Shown piece after piece: positions 26,590 through 35,317 of a DNA stretch of 57,189 nt. Location of the stretch: positions 1 to 57,189 of the forward strand of contig NZ_JAMKMS010000024.1 of NCBI RefSeq assembly GCF_023634655.1, read 5' to 3'. Below the pieces are notes generated by a model that saw only the letters and a list, made by a program, of their open reading frames with translations, had not been told where the DNA came from and searched no databases. Source of the stretch: Vibrio methylphosphonaticus. Its GTDB lineage: Bacteria > Pseudomonadota > Gammaproteobacteria > Enterobacterales > Vibrionaceae. A program made the translations under genes and the position numbers. Position 1 is the first letter of the stretch. Each line of letters begins with the position of its first letter.

Positions 26590-26976
26590 TCAGCGAGAAC
26601 ACGTGCCATTGTTACATCGCGATTTTCCCGTTAACCAAAACGAAATCTGGTAGCGGTTTTTGGCAAAATAGAGATAACACCGATCAGCAATAGGTTTAAT
26701 GAAACGCCAGCGAAGCGGCGCATACAACCACCCCTTCCCCACCAATTTCCAAGCATGGTAAGTTACGTCTAGCCCCAGCCAGAGTCGGCCATCTTCATCA
26801 AGTGCATGTAAAATGGTATTTGCCTCTACTCGGTCTATTTGTGGATACGCCTCAAAAGCATCACTGTAGATGTCCACAGTATCGATTTTGTTGTTTTCAT
26901 CGTGTTTTGTCAGCGCCGCCATTTCTTTCTTACACAACGGACAGGTACCGTCATAAAATATCGTGAGAGTTTGCAT
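26590..26976 (-). CDS. DCC-family thiol-disulfide oxidoreductase-like protein (DUF393)
   Basis: 128-residue protein. The defining motif DGTCPLCKKE (family DxxCPLC) is near residue 10, followed by a predicted thioredoxin-like fold and GRLWLGLDVTYHAWK. The ATG at 26976 has GGAGG five bases upstream, better than the in-frame ATG at 26991. Function in the family is unclear; redox activity is assumed from the CxxC pair. Confidence 0.85.
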   Translation of the reverse strand: MQTLTIFYDGTCPLCKKEMAALTKHDENNKIDTVDIYSDAFEAYPQIDRVEANTILHALDEDGRLWLGLDVTYHAWKLVGKGWLYAPLRWRFIKPIADRCYLYFAKNRYQISFWLTGKSRCNNGTCSR

Positions 26977-27135
26977 TTTGCCTCCATCCAATGCCTTAAC
27001 ACAGTTGTACGAGCGCAGCCTATGTTCGATCGCTGATGTTATGTTCGATTGCCAATGTTATGTTGAGTTCGGGTAATATTACGCAAAATGACACGAGAAG
27101 AAGAAATAGGCGAGGATACGAAGAGTGCCGCTCCA

Positions 27136-27195
27136 AGCAGTATCGTTAGCGACTAAGCAGTATCGTTAGCAACTAAGTAGTATCGTTAACGATAT
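27136..27195. repeat. 20-base tandem repeat, three copies
   Basis: Copies at 27136-27155, 27156-27175 and 27176-27195 share AGCAGTATCGTTAGCNACTA, the third slightly diverged. It lies between the DCC and DUF2999 genes. Confidence 0.75.
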
Positions 27196-27266
27196 AGAGA
27201 GCGATGTCGCGACTGACATCGATGGCAACATGGATAAAGTACCACTTATCACGAAGCCTAAAATCA

Positions 27267-27298
27267 TGTGGAATCTAAACAAACGATTAGATTCCACA
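27267..27298 (-). terminator. Stem-loop after the DUF2999 gene, possible terminator
   Basis: TGTGGAATCTAA (27267-27278) and TTAGATTCCACA (27287-27298) pair perfectly around 8 bases, about 33 bases beyond the DUF2999 stop. The following minus-strand tract TGATTTT is a poor T run, so it may end or merely protect the transcript. Confidence 0.45.
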
Positions 27299-27331
27299 AG
27301 CACAAGCGCTGACCAAATCAGCCCTATGCGG

Positions 27332-27583
27332 CTATTTATTTAATTGCGCTTTTGCTGCTTCAACTTTCGAAAAGTCTAAACCTAGCTCTTCGACCGCTTC
27401 TTTAATCAATGTTGGGTTTTGCATCACTTGCGTCATCAATTGCTGAAGTTGCTCTTGTGGGAGACCTAGCTGACCAATGGTCGCCATTGCTGCTAGCGGG
27501 TTTTGAGTTAGGGTTTGGAACAACTCACTTACCTGCTCATCACTGATATTATTTTCTTTTAGGATAGCTAGAATCGGGTTCAT
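27332..27583 (-). CDS. DUF2999 family small protein
   Basis: 83-residue, Gln- and Leu-rich, all-helical, soluble protein (MNPILAILKENNISDEQVSELF at the start). It matches my recollection of the Vibrio/Shewanella family DUF2999, which has no known function. GAGGC lies eight bases before ATG. It stands alone between the DCC gene and the bet operon and does not look like a transporter component of that operon. Confidence 0.8.
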   Translation of the reverse strand: MNPILAILKENNISDEQVSELFQTLTQNPLAAMATIGQLGLPQEQLQQLMTQVMQNPTLIKEAVEELGLDFSKVEAAKAQLNK

Positions 27584-27743
27584 GTTACTGCCTCATTGGA
27601 TCTATTAAATCGAGTAGACGCGTATTCTACCATCCCGACCTACGCTGTGAAGCGCTTTCATAACCATTCTTGCAAAAATGCCATTGGCTCGTTCGATAGA
27701 AGTCATGAGGTTTAGATAGATAAAATAAGTTCACACGGCTTTA

Positions 27744-29438
27744 TCAGGGGACCATTGGACGTTCGGCCACACCATGTCGCTGTGTCGTTTCCCAATTAGG
27801 AGCAATCCAGGTGGGGGCTTCTGACTTGGTCAGTGGCGATTGATTCAATATCGCATCAGCAATTTTCTCAGCCACCATAATTGTCGGCGCGTTTAAATTG
27901 CCATTGGGTATGGTTGGAAATACTGACGAGTCGACGACACGCAAAGCACTGATATGTCTAACTTGGCAATCTGAATTGAGTACGGCCATCGCATCATTAT
28001 CCGCTCCCATTTTTAGTGTGCAGGAGGGATGATACGCACTTTCAACATTTTGACGTACCCACGCATCAATCGCATCGTCACTGATGACATCCCTACCAGG
28101 TTGAATTTCCTCGCCACGGTACGCATCCATCGCAGGTTGCGCCAAAATTTCTCGAGTAAGACGAATGCAATCTCGCCAGTCCTGCTTGTCTTGTTCTGTA
28201 CTGATATAGTTAAATTCGATGTGTGGCTTTTGATGTGGGTCGTTTGACGTAATGAAAATTCGTCCACGACTTTGAGGTTTATTTGGACCCACATGCACCT
28301 GAAAACCGTGTCCGGAGAACGCTGCTTGGCCGTCATAGCGCATTGCAGCAGGCAAAAAGTGATACTGCAAGTTTGGCCACTTGAGTCCAGCACGAGAACG
28401 AATAAACGCACACGATTCAAAGTGATTTGTCGCACCTAGACCATCTCGGCGCAGTATCCAGCGAGCGCCAATTAACCCTTTACTGATTAAACCAAGTTTG
28501 CTGTTTAATGTAATCGGTTGAAGGCACGCGTATTGAAAATAGATCTCTAAATGATCTTGTAAATTTTCACCCACACCGGGTAGATCAACTGCCACCTCAA
28601 TACCTGCCTGCTCTAACACTTGTTTAGGCCCAACGCCTGACAGTTGCAGCAGTTGCACCGAACCAACAGAACCGGCGCAAAGCAGCACCTCTCGGTTAGC
28701 GAATAGCGATTCAGTGTTATGGCCTTTTTCAATTTCTACGCCAACGGCTTGCTTGTCTTGCAATAGCACACGTCGAGTAACCACACCTGTCTTGAGCGTC
28801 ACATTGGGGCGCTTCATGGCTCGACGTAAGTACGCGTTAGAGGTGGATGCTCTTACCCCTTTATCAACGGTCATATGCATTGGCCCAAAACCTTCTTGCT
28901 GGTAGCCGTTATAATCGTCGGTTTTCGGATAACCAGCTTGCTGTCCAGCATCAATAAAGGCGTCATACAGCGGGTTCAGTGTCATGTTGTTACCATTACA
29001 AGTCGCAACAGGACCATCGCCACCGCGATAAACGTCTTCACCGCCCATCCAAGACTCAGCACGACGAAAATATGGCAAGCATTCTTGATAGCTCCAACCT
29101 GCAGCACCTTGCTCTTGCCACTCATCAAAGTCACAAGCATGACCTCGCACATACACCATACCGTTGATGGACGAGCTTCCACCCAGCACTCTCCCTCGTG
29201 GACAATGTAAACGTCGATCGTCCAAACCTGTTTCTGGCTGCGTTTCAAATTGCCAAGCGTATTTTTCACTGTTCATTGGATAAGATAAGGCGGTCGGCAT
29301 TTGAATAAATATACTCCGATCAGTGCCTCCAGCTTCAAGCACCAGAACACTGTGCTCACCCGAAGCACTCAATCTATCGGCTAACACACAGCCTGCTGAG
29401 CCTGCACCAACAATGATGTAGTCATACTTGGTCGTCAT
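27744..29438 (-). CDS. betA: Choline dehydrogenase BetA
   Basis: Membrane-associated FAD enzyme oxidising choline to betaine aldehyde. GMC oxidoreductase of 564 residues: FAD motif IIVGAGSAGCVLADRLS at the N-terminus, GMC signature 1 GRVLGGSSSINGMVYVRG near 85, signature 2 around GSVGSVQLLQLSGVG near 260, and the catalytic His in SAYHPSCTLKMG near 470. The ATG at 29438 (AAAGGAA upstream) places the FAD motif at residue 8; a longer in-frame start adds unrelated residues. Last gene of betIBA, 75 bases after betB. Unlike many Vibrio bet operons, no proXWV follows. Confidence 0.93.
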   Translation of the reverse strand: MTTKYDYIIVGAGSAGCVLADRLSASGEHSVLVLEAGGTDRSIFIQMPTALSYPMNSEKYAWQFETQPETGLDDRRLHCPRGRVLGGSSSINGMVYVRGHACDFDEWQEQGAAGWSYQECLPYFRRAESWMGGEDVYRGGDGPVATCNGNNMTLNPLYDAFIDAGQQAGYPKTDDYNGYQQEGFGPMHMTVDKGVRASTSNAYLRRAMKRPNVTLKTGVVTRRVLLQDKQAVGVEIEKGHNTESLFANREVLLCAGSVGSVQLLQLSGVGPKQVLEQAGIEVAVDLPGVGENLQDHLEIYFQYACLQPITLNSKLGLISKGLIGARWILRRDGLGATNHFESCAFIRSRAGLKWPNLQYHFLPAAMRYDGQAAFSGHGFQVHVGPNKPQSRGRIFITSNDPHQKPHIEFNYISTEQDKQDWRDCIRLTREILAQPAMDAYRGEEIQPGRDVISDDAIDAWVRQNVESAYHPSCTLKMGADNDAMAVLNSDCQVRHISALRVVDSSVFPTIPNGNLNAPTIMVAEKIADAILNQSPLTKSEAPTWIAPNWETTQRHGVAERPMVP

Positions 29439-29513
29439 TTCCTTTCCCTTTGAATCCAATAATAAAATGCACGTTCTGAGCCCACTCACCTTCATACTAA
29501 AGGTCTAGTTTTT

Positions 29514-30974
29514 CTATTCGTAAGGACAGTCCAGATCGCCAAGCTCAATCATCACGCTCTTGTTTTGGGTATAGTGATTAAGCGTTTCAATCCCATTTTC
29601 ACGTCCGATACCCGATTGTTTGTAACCCCCTACTGGCATTTCTGCCGGAGAGCCTCCCCACGTATTCACCCAGCAGATCCCAGCTTCTATTTTTGCAATC
29701 ACCCGATGTGCACGAGACAGATTTTGAGTAAATAGTCCTGCCGCCAAGCCATATTGCGTATCATTGGCTCGTCGAATCACCTCTTCTTCGTCAGAAAAAC
29801 GCAGTACAGACATGACAGGGCCAAAAATCTCCTCTTTGACTTGTGGCATATCATCCGCGCAATCAACAAAAATTGTCGGTTGAACAAAATACCCCTTCTC
29901 AAGACCTTGGTTGGTTTCACGAGCGCCACCGCAAAGTAAGCGTGCTCCCGACGCTTTGCCCGCTTCAATAAAACCTAATACCTTCTCTAGATGCTCAGCT
30001 GAAATTAACGCCCCTATTTGCGTGGACATGTGCGCTGGATTACCGATAACTAACTTGCGGGTTCTTTGTTGTAACTGCTCAATAAACGCGTCATAAACGT
30101 TCTCATGAACAAACACACGAGTGCCATTAGTACAGACCTCACCTTGAGTGTAAAAATTAGCAAGCATCGCCGCCGATACGGCATTTTCCAGCTTTGCATC
30201 TTCAAACACGATAAGAGGTGATTTACCGCCTAACTCCATCGTCACGTCCTTCAGCGTACCTGCTGCATCTGCCATGACTTTTTTCCCCGTCCCTGATTCG
30301 CCCGTAAACGATACTTTCGAGATATCAGGATGACGCGACAGGCACTGCCCTACGCGGTAATCCCCTTGCACAACATTAAACACGCCGTCAGGAACACCCG
30401 CCTCGGTATAAATCTCAGCAAGTTTTAGTACCGATAATGGCGTTTCTTCTGATGGTTTGAAGACCATCGCATTACCCGCTGCTAGAGCCGGTGCTGATTT
30501 CCACATCGCGATCTGAATAGGATAGTTCCACGCCCCGATACCCGCGCAAACACCCAGCGGCTCGCGACGCGTATAAAAAAACTGGCCATGACCTAAATCT
30601 TGTTGCTGCCCTTGAATCGTTGCGGCTAAACCAGCGTAGTATTCAACAACGTCTGCACCCGTGACAATATCCACTTCTATCGCTTCTTGGATTGGCTTAC
30701 CAGTGTCTTGAACTTCCAATGCAGCAAGTTCATCATTGCGCTCACGAAGGATTGCCACGGCGCGCATCAAAATACGCCCTCGCTCTGAGCCACTCATAGC
30801 AGACCAAACTTTGAATCCCTGCTTAGCGGACTCCACCGCGCGGTCAACGTCTTGTGTGCTTGCTTGGCCTAACTCCGCTAGCGTTTCACCAGTTGCAGGA
30901 TTACGCGTTAAAAAGGTTTCGTTTGATGAGGCTGGCGTGGCCTGACCGTGAATATAGAGAGACTTCATTTGCAT
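29514..30974 (-). CDS. betB: Betaine aldehyde dehydrogenase BetB
   Basis: NAD(P)-dependent oxidation of betaine aldehyde to glycine betaine, an osmoprotectant. 486-residue ALDH: Asn in GAWNYPIQ, nucleotide motif FTGESGTGKKV, catalytic Glu in TMELGGKSP and catalytic Cys in QGEVCTNGTRV. I start at the ATG at 30974, which has AAGGAA five bases before it, rather than 21 bases upstream. It lies between betI and betA in the same direction; osmotic and choline induction through BetI is expected. Confidence 0.93.
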   Translation of the reverse strand: MQMKSLYIHGQATPASSNETFLTRNPATGETLAELGQASTQDVDRAVESAKQGFKVWSAMSGSERGRILMRAVAILRERNDELAALEVQDTGKPIQEAIEVDIVTGADVVEYYAGLAATIQGQQQDLGHGQFFYTRREPLGVCAGIGAWNYPIQIAMWKSAPALAAGNAMVFKPSEETPLSVLKLAEIYTEAGVPDGVFNVVQGDYRVGQCLSRHPDISKVSFTGESGTGKKVMADAAGTLKDVTMELGGKSPLIVFEDAKLENAVSAAMLANFYTQGEVCTNGTRVFVHENVYDAFIEQLQQRTRKLVIGNPAHMSTQIGALISAEHLEKVLGFIEAGKASGARLLCGGARETNQGLEKGYFVQPTIFVDCADDMPQVKEEIFGPVMSVLRFSDEEEVIRRANDTQYGLAAGLFTQNLSRAHRVIAKIEAGICWVNTWGGSPAEMPVGGYKQSGIGRENGIETLNHYTQNKSVMIELGDLDCPYE

Positions 30975-31131
30975 CCATGTTCCTTGATGATTCATCTAAT
31001 TTGGCGTGCTACACCTAGCTTTTTCGCAGACTAATTGTCGCGCAGCATAATTTCGATACAGTCTAGTTTCGATACAGACTAATTTTCGCTAAAGGCCCAT
31101 TTGCCTTCGAATTAACGGCTGCACTGTCGGG

Positions 31132-31734
31132 CTACTGTGGGGGCGTTAACGCCGTAGGTAACTGTTTTTCTAGATAATCAGAGATAATCAGCTGCGCGTT
31201 TTGAGCACAAATGCCTTGTGGATTCAGCGCACCACGTAGCCAAATACCATCGATCAATGCCGCGATACCTTGAGCAACAAATTTAGCCTGCTGTTCGGGC
31301 AACACTTGTTTTAACTCTCGGCGAAGGTGTGACAACAAACGCTTTTCATTCACACGTTGAAGTCGGTAGAGGTCCTTGTCGTGCATGGACTGTGCCCAAA
31401 ATGCAAGCCAAGTCTTTGTCACCTTACTTTCAACTTGATAGCCATCGAAATTCGCTGCCACTATCGCTTTCACTCGACCAGGAACATCTTGGCTATCAAC
31501 GGCGCTTAAATGTTGAATTGATGTCGCAGATAACTGACGTAATACCGAGCGCATCGTTTCTTGTAGCAAGCCATGTTTACCACCAAAATAATGATTAATA
31601 ATGCCTGCTGACACCCCAGCTTTTCGGCTAATGAGTGCAACACTTGCGCCAGACAGCCCAACTTCATCAATGACGGCTATGGTCGCCTCTACAAGTTGTG
31701 GGCGACGTATCTCTGGCATTCCTACTTTTGGCAT
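31132..31734 (-). CDS. betI: TetR-family choline-responsive repressor BetI
   Basis: 200-residue TetR regulator. It begins MPKVGMPEIRRPQLVEATI, closely like E. coli BetI, with the recognition helix in VALISRKAGVSAGIINHYF (about residues 30-50), and a ligand domain thereafter. BetI represses the choline operon until choline binds. The start at 31734 has AGGT nine bases upstream; an in-frame start further upstream would lie inside the operator. First gene of betIBA, 157 bases before betB. Confidence 0.92.
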   Translation of the reverse strand: MPKVGMPEIRRPQLVEATIAVIDEVGLSGASVALISRKAGVSAGIINHYFGGKHGLLQETMRSVLRQLSATSIQHLSAVDSQDVPGRVKAIVAANFDGYQVESKVTKTWLAFWAQSMHDKDLYRLQRVNEKRLLSHLRRELKQVLPEQQAKFVAQGIAALIDGIWLRGALNPQGICAQNAQLIISDYLEKQLPTALTPPQ

Positions 31735-31751
31735 AAATGTTACCTGAATGT

Positions 31752-31777
31752 TTTTTAATTGAACGTTCAATTAAAAA
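31752..31777. promoter_or_regulatory. BetI operator, perfect palindrome
   Basis: A 26-base perfect palindrome centred on GAACGTTC (core TTGAACGTTCAA, with T5/A5 flanks) lies 18 bases upstream of the betI start. This is the form of the known BetI operator. Its position implies autorepression of betIBA. Confidence 0.8.
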
Positions 31778-32000
31778 TAAATTGCCATTTATCAACCGAA
31801 AAGTCAAAAATCATTAGCTTAATTGTTTAAAATAAGTAACTGGAACAACGAGTTTATGTGGGTAAATGAATATCGAGGAATATTCACCGAATCGAGGCAT
31901 ACATACGATTAAACGCAAAAGAAGAGAGACTCATGGACGTTTAGACCGCCGGAAAAAGTATCACCAAACCACCGTTCTCTTCTTTTGGTAAACAAGTTAT

Positions 32001-33710
32001 CTAAAAGTCTTCACACACTTCAAATTCCATTACTTCCCCTGTTGATGGGTGTTGAAATTTCAAATACCCAGCGTGAAGATGTAAACGGGTATCCTTAAAT
32101 CCATACAAATCATCACCGACGATGGGTATATTGAGACCTGCTTGATGGGCACAATGGACACGTAATTGATGGGTTCGTCCTGTCTTGGGAAATAAATGAA
32201 TTTTAGTTCGATTGTCGGTGACATCGATCACCCGATACGTGGTTTCCGCTGCTCTGCCTTCTTCATGGCAGACCATTTGCCTTGGTCTGTCCGCTAAGTC
32301 GCCTCGAAGTGGTAACGTAATAACGCCAGTCTCTCGCAGGATCTTACCTTCAAGTAGTGCGGTGTAACGTTTTTCTACCCTGCGGTCAATAAATTGCTTC
32401 TGCACGTGTTTATTCGCTTCACCAGAAAGTGTGAGCACGAGCAGTCCGGATGTCGACATATCAAGACGATGAACAATCATAGGTCCAGTCGCATGAGGGT
32501 ATCTTGCTTGCATTCGAGCCTGTACCGAATCACTGATGTACTTGCCTGAAACGGATAAAAATTCTGCAGGTTTATTCACGACCACCAATACATCATCTTC
32601 ATAAACAATATCTAGTGATTTATCGAATGACGGCGTTTGCTCAAGAGGGCTAGGATCAATCGCTATACCTTCCAGCATATGCTGTAACACCTCAAAGCAC
32701 TTACTTTGACAAACAGGGTATAAGTTTTTATGTTGGCGGATTTGATCATAAGGCGCAGCGCCCCACCAAAATTCACCTAATGCGAGCGGCGTGAGGTTTT
32801 GTAAAAACGCAGCTTGCAATAGTTTAGGCAAATTTTGCCCTGACGACTGCGTAATTGGCTGTTGATCATCACTTTGGCTAGATTGACTAGACAAATCGAA
32901 CAGGCTTTTCTTGACGCCTTTTCGATTTAAAAACTGGACGGATTTCTGCTGTTGAATCTTTAGTAAAGCCTGCAATTCCTTATGTTGAGTTTCCATTCTT
33001 GCGATCTTGCATTGCTCGTGCTGGTATTGCTCTTCAATATCAGCTAATTGACTCTGCCATTGCTGTTTTAGTGCTTTAAACGCCCTTTTTTCGTGGCTAC
33101 TTTGCACACCTAGCGCCTGAATAAAGCTCTGTAAACCCGCATCATCGATTGATTGCCCAAGTTGGCTTTCCATATCGAGTCTTTGCTGTTTTCGCTCGGC
33201 TTTTGCCTCACTATTTCGCTGTTGTTGTGCTGCAATCTGCCGCTCTGACTCTAGACGTTGTTCCTGTAGATGTTGCTTTAGTTGCAGGTAATTCGCCGAG
33301 CTTCTCTGCTTACTAATATCGAGTTCAAGTGACGTAAGCTGACCATCTAGATCTTGGGTTTTCGACGTATTCACATCAACAACCGCTTCAACAACCGCAT
33401 CAACAAAAAATGTTGGGTACGCTTGATTACAATCTGCCTGGATAACGTCATCACAAAACGATGATAAATACCCGATATCGCCCGCTGCATTTTTCACTAC
33501 TAATACACCAAACATCATGCCCCGCTGAGCAAAATCATATGACCACTCAGCTTGTGTCTCGAGGTAGTTTTGTAACTCAGTCATTGCCATCGCCGCTAAA
33601 GGATGCGGCGTGTAATAATAAGGGAAAGTAAAGGCGCTCGGCAGCGTGCAGTCACTGATATCCGTTGTGAACGAGAGAAGGTGTTTGACGTTAGAATTAA
33701 TGGGCTTCAT
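32001..33710 (-). CDS. RluA-family pseudouridine synthase with long N-terminal extension
   Basis: 569 residues, about twice the length of RluA. The C-terminal third is the catalytic domain: VYEDDVLVVVNKPAEFLSV, then HRLDMSTSGLLVL with the catalytic Asp, then GRTHQLRVHCAH. Residues about 120-260 are a long Gln/Lys/Glu-rich predicted coiled coil (DISKQRSSANYLQLKQ onwards). Long RluA-like proteins of this kind occur in gamma-proteobacteria, and the RNA target is not known from the sequence. No strong ribosome binding site precedes the ATG. The long extension may mediate RNA or ribosome binding. Confidence 0.85.
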   Translation of the reverse strand: MKPINSNVKHLLSFTTDISDCTLPSAFTFPYYYTPHPLAAMAMTELQNYLETQAEWSYDFAQRGMMFGVLVVKNAAGDIGYLSSFCDDVIQADCNQAYPTFFVDAVVEAVVDVNTSKTQDLDGQLTSLELDISKQRSSANYLQLKQHLQEQRLESERQIAAQQQRNSEAKAERKQQRLDMESQLGQSIDDAGLQSFIQALGVQSSHEKRAFKALKQQWQSQLADIEEQYQHEQCKIARMETQHKELQALLKIQQQKSVQFLNRKGVKKSLFDLSSQSSQSDDQQPITQSSGQNLPKLLQAAFLQNLTPLALGEFWWGAAPYDQIRQHKNLYPVCQSKCFEVLQHMLEGIAIDPSPLEQTPSFDKSLDIVYEDDVLVVVNKPAEFLSVSGKYISDSVQARMQARYPHATGPMIVHRLDMSTSGLLVLTLSGEANKHVQKQFIDRRVEKRYTALLEGKILRETGVITLPLRGDLADRPRQMVCHEEGRAAETTYRVIDVTDNRTKIHLFPKTGRTHQLRVHCAHQAGLNIPIVGDDLYGFKDTRLHLHAGYLKFQHPSTGEVMEFEVCEDF

Positions 33711-33923
33711 CTAGAATTAGTATCGTCTGCGACTATCGCCCGCCATAGAAAACAATGTCTATCACTTGCGTGTCAGTTGGTGTGGGAGTAACGCCAATAA
33801 TAGCATAAAGCCGGAACCAAAAGCGCCAGCAACTTTATTACCATTTGCATTGCTTCTTGTTTGTGATTACTGCGTAGAAACGGTGTTGGGCGGGTTTGAA
33901 TACAGATAAGTTAGGAGACACGG

Positions 33924-34667
33924 ATGAACATCCTTATTATTGGAGGCTCTGGAGGAATAGGTTTTGCCTTGGTAGAGCACTTTCTTTTAGCGAGTGAAAC
34001 GACCATGATTCATGCCACGTTTTGTCGGCATTCACATGCTCTTGTGTCGCCAAAACTGGTCTGGCATCAACTGGATGTCACATCGGAGCAAGATATTCAA
34101 ACTTTAGCGGCAGCGATTCCAAACATAGATATCGTGATCAACGCTGTGGGTTTTTTGCATCAAAGCCAATCTCAAGGTCAATCTCAAGGACCTTCGCAAG
34201 GGCAATGCATGCCCGAAAAATCAGTGAGCCAATTCAGTCCAGATTTCTTCCATAAAAACATACAACTCAACACCACATCCACACTACTACTCGCCAAGCA
34301 TTTTGCTCAAGCGCTACGCTCTAAAAAGCCGACGTATTTTATCGCACTGTCAGCTCGCATAGGCAGTATCGAGGATAACCAACTTGGGGGATGGATCAGT
34401 TACCGTTGCTCAAAGGCTGCGTTAAATATGGCGATTAAAACCATTAGTATTGAATGGCAATACAAAAATCCAACCTGCTGTGTGTTCTCTTTTCATCCCG
34501 GGACCACGGATACGGCGCTGTCTACACCGTTCCAAAGTAAGGTTCCGCCACACAAACTTTTTCCCCCACACTTGGTTGCCCAGAAGCTCGTCGCTTTAAT
34601 GAACACCGTCACTCCCAGTGATACCGGAAAATTCTTTAGTTTTGATGGCAGTGAAATACCTTGGTAA
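33924..34667 (+). CDS. SDR-family oxidoreductase (C-factor-like)
   Basis: 247-residue short-chain dehydrogenase. NAD(P) motif GGSGGIG at residue 7, INAVGFLH (family NAG block), catalytic Ser in ALSARIG near 145 and YxxxK as SYRCSK near 160. An odd Gln/Ser/Gly insertion (QSQGQSQGPSQGQ, near residue 90), encoded by a short tandem repeat, interrupts the central region. AGGAG precedes ATG. Substrate unknown; similar proteins are annotated as C-factor or cell-cell signalling SDRs. Confidence 0.82.
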   Translation: MNILIIGGSGGIGFALVEHFLLASETTMIHATFCRHSHALVSPKLVWHQLDVTSEQDIQTLAAAIPNIDIVINAVGFLHQSQSQGQSQGPSQGQCMPEKSVSQFSPDFFHKNIQLNTTSTLLLAKHFAQALRSKKPTYFIALSARIGSIEDNQLGGWISYRCSKAALNMAIKTISIEWQYKNPTCCVFSFHPGTTDTALSTPFQSKVPPHKLFPPHLVAQKLVALMNTVTPSDTGKFFSFDGSEIPW

Positions 34668-34743
34668 CGATTCTGGAATCAGGCACGTTCCCTGCACCTG
34701 AAGCAATCTTTCCCTGCACCTGAAAAATGTAGCTTTCCGTCGA

Positions 34744-35142
34744 TTAACGACCTCTATGACGACCGCCAGACGTACGTGCTTTGTACGTGGATGCCGCTTT
34801 AGCTTGTGACGCGTGAATAGATTCAACCGTCAACTTCATTGGCTCTTTAGGCACAATACCATTAGCAAAAGTACGCTTACGAGGTGGGATGTCATATTCC
34901 TCCTCTCTTGGTTTAGGCATACGCTTAAAACGTGAAAGATAAAAGATCTCAACCTTCTCTCGTGCCCATTCTGTTTTTTTCAAGTACTTCACGCTGCTGG
35001 CGATAGACGGGTTGGTGTGAAAACAGTTCATACGCATCGCTGCGTCCAAAATGTCCCACCCATAATAATCAACAAGTTCAGTCACCATCTCTTCAAGTTT
35101 AAGGCCATGGAGAGGGTTGTTTTGTTGTTCTTCTAATGACAT
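34744..35142 (-). CDS. VF530-family (DUF2132) DNA-binding protein
   Basis: 132 residues from the ATG at 35142 (AGGA upstream). The core NPLHGLKLEEMVTELVDYYGWD, NCFHTNPSIASSVKYLKKTEWAREKVE matches the VF530 family of small DNA-binding proteins. The C-terminal 55 residues are basic (KTFANG, RGGRHRGR-like tail TSGGRHRGR) and extend beyond the usual family length, so they may strengthen nucleic-acid binding. Physiological role unknown. Confidence 0.85.
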   Translation of the reverse strand: MSLEEQQNNPLHGLKLEEMVTELVDYYGWDILDAAMRMNCFHTNPSIASSVKYLKKTEWAREKVEIFYLSRFKRMPKPREEEYDIPPRKRTFANGIVPKEPMKLTVESIHASQAKAASTYKARTSGGRHRGR

Positions 35143-35254
35143 GGGAGTCCTACAGTACATTGGTAATATCAAGCGTAGTATACGATGTTAATTCACTCCT
35201 TGATAAAAAAACTTCAATACCGATTCAAAAATTTGTCTTTATCGCGCTGCAAAC

Positions 35255-35284
35255 AAAAAACCGCACAGAAATTGTGCGGTTTTC
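35255..35284 (-). terminator. Intrinsic terminator of the gloA-nemA operon
   Basis: CCGCACA (35261-35267) and TGTGCGG (35273-35279) pair around GAAAT, extended by A/T pairs. Read on the minus strand it ends in a T run. Confidence 0.85.
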
Positions 35285-35317
35285 ATTCACTGTATCGACA
35301 ATACTCGTTATCTAAGA

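Larger units (their letters stand above)
26977..27331. other. Intergenic region with a tandem repeat and a stem-loop
   Basis: About 350 bases without a supported gene. It contains a 20-base tandem repeat (27136-27195) and, closer to the DUF2999 stop, a perfect 12-base dyad (27267-27298). No promoter was assigned. Confidence 0.45.

Noticed and set aside
31917..31986. Long-range dyad AAAAGAAGAGA / TCTCTTCTTTT as a terminator of the RluA-like gene
   Set aside because: The loop is 48 bases, too long for an intrinsic terminator.
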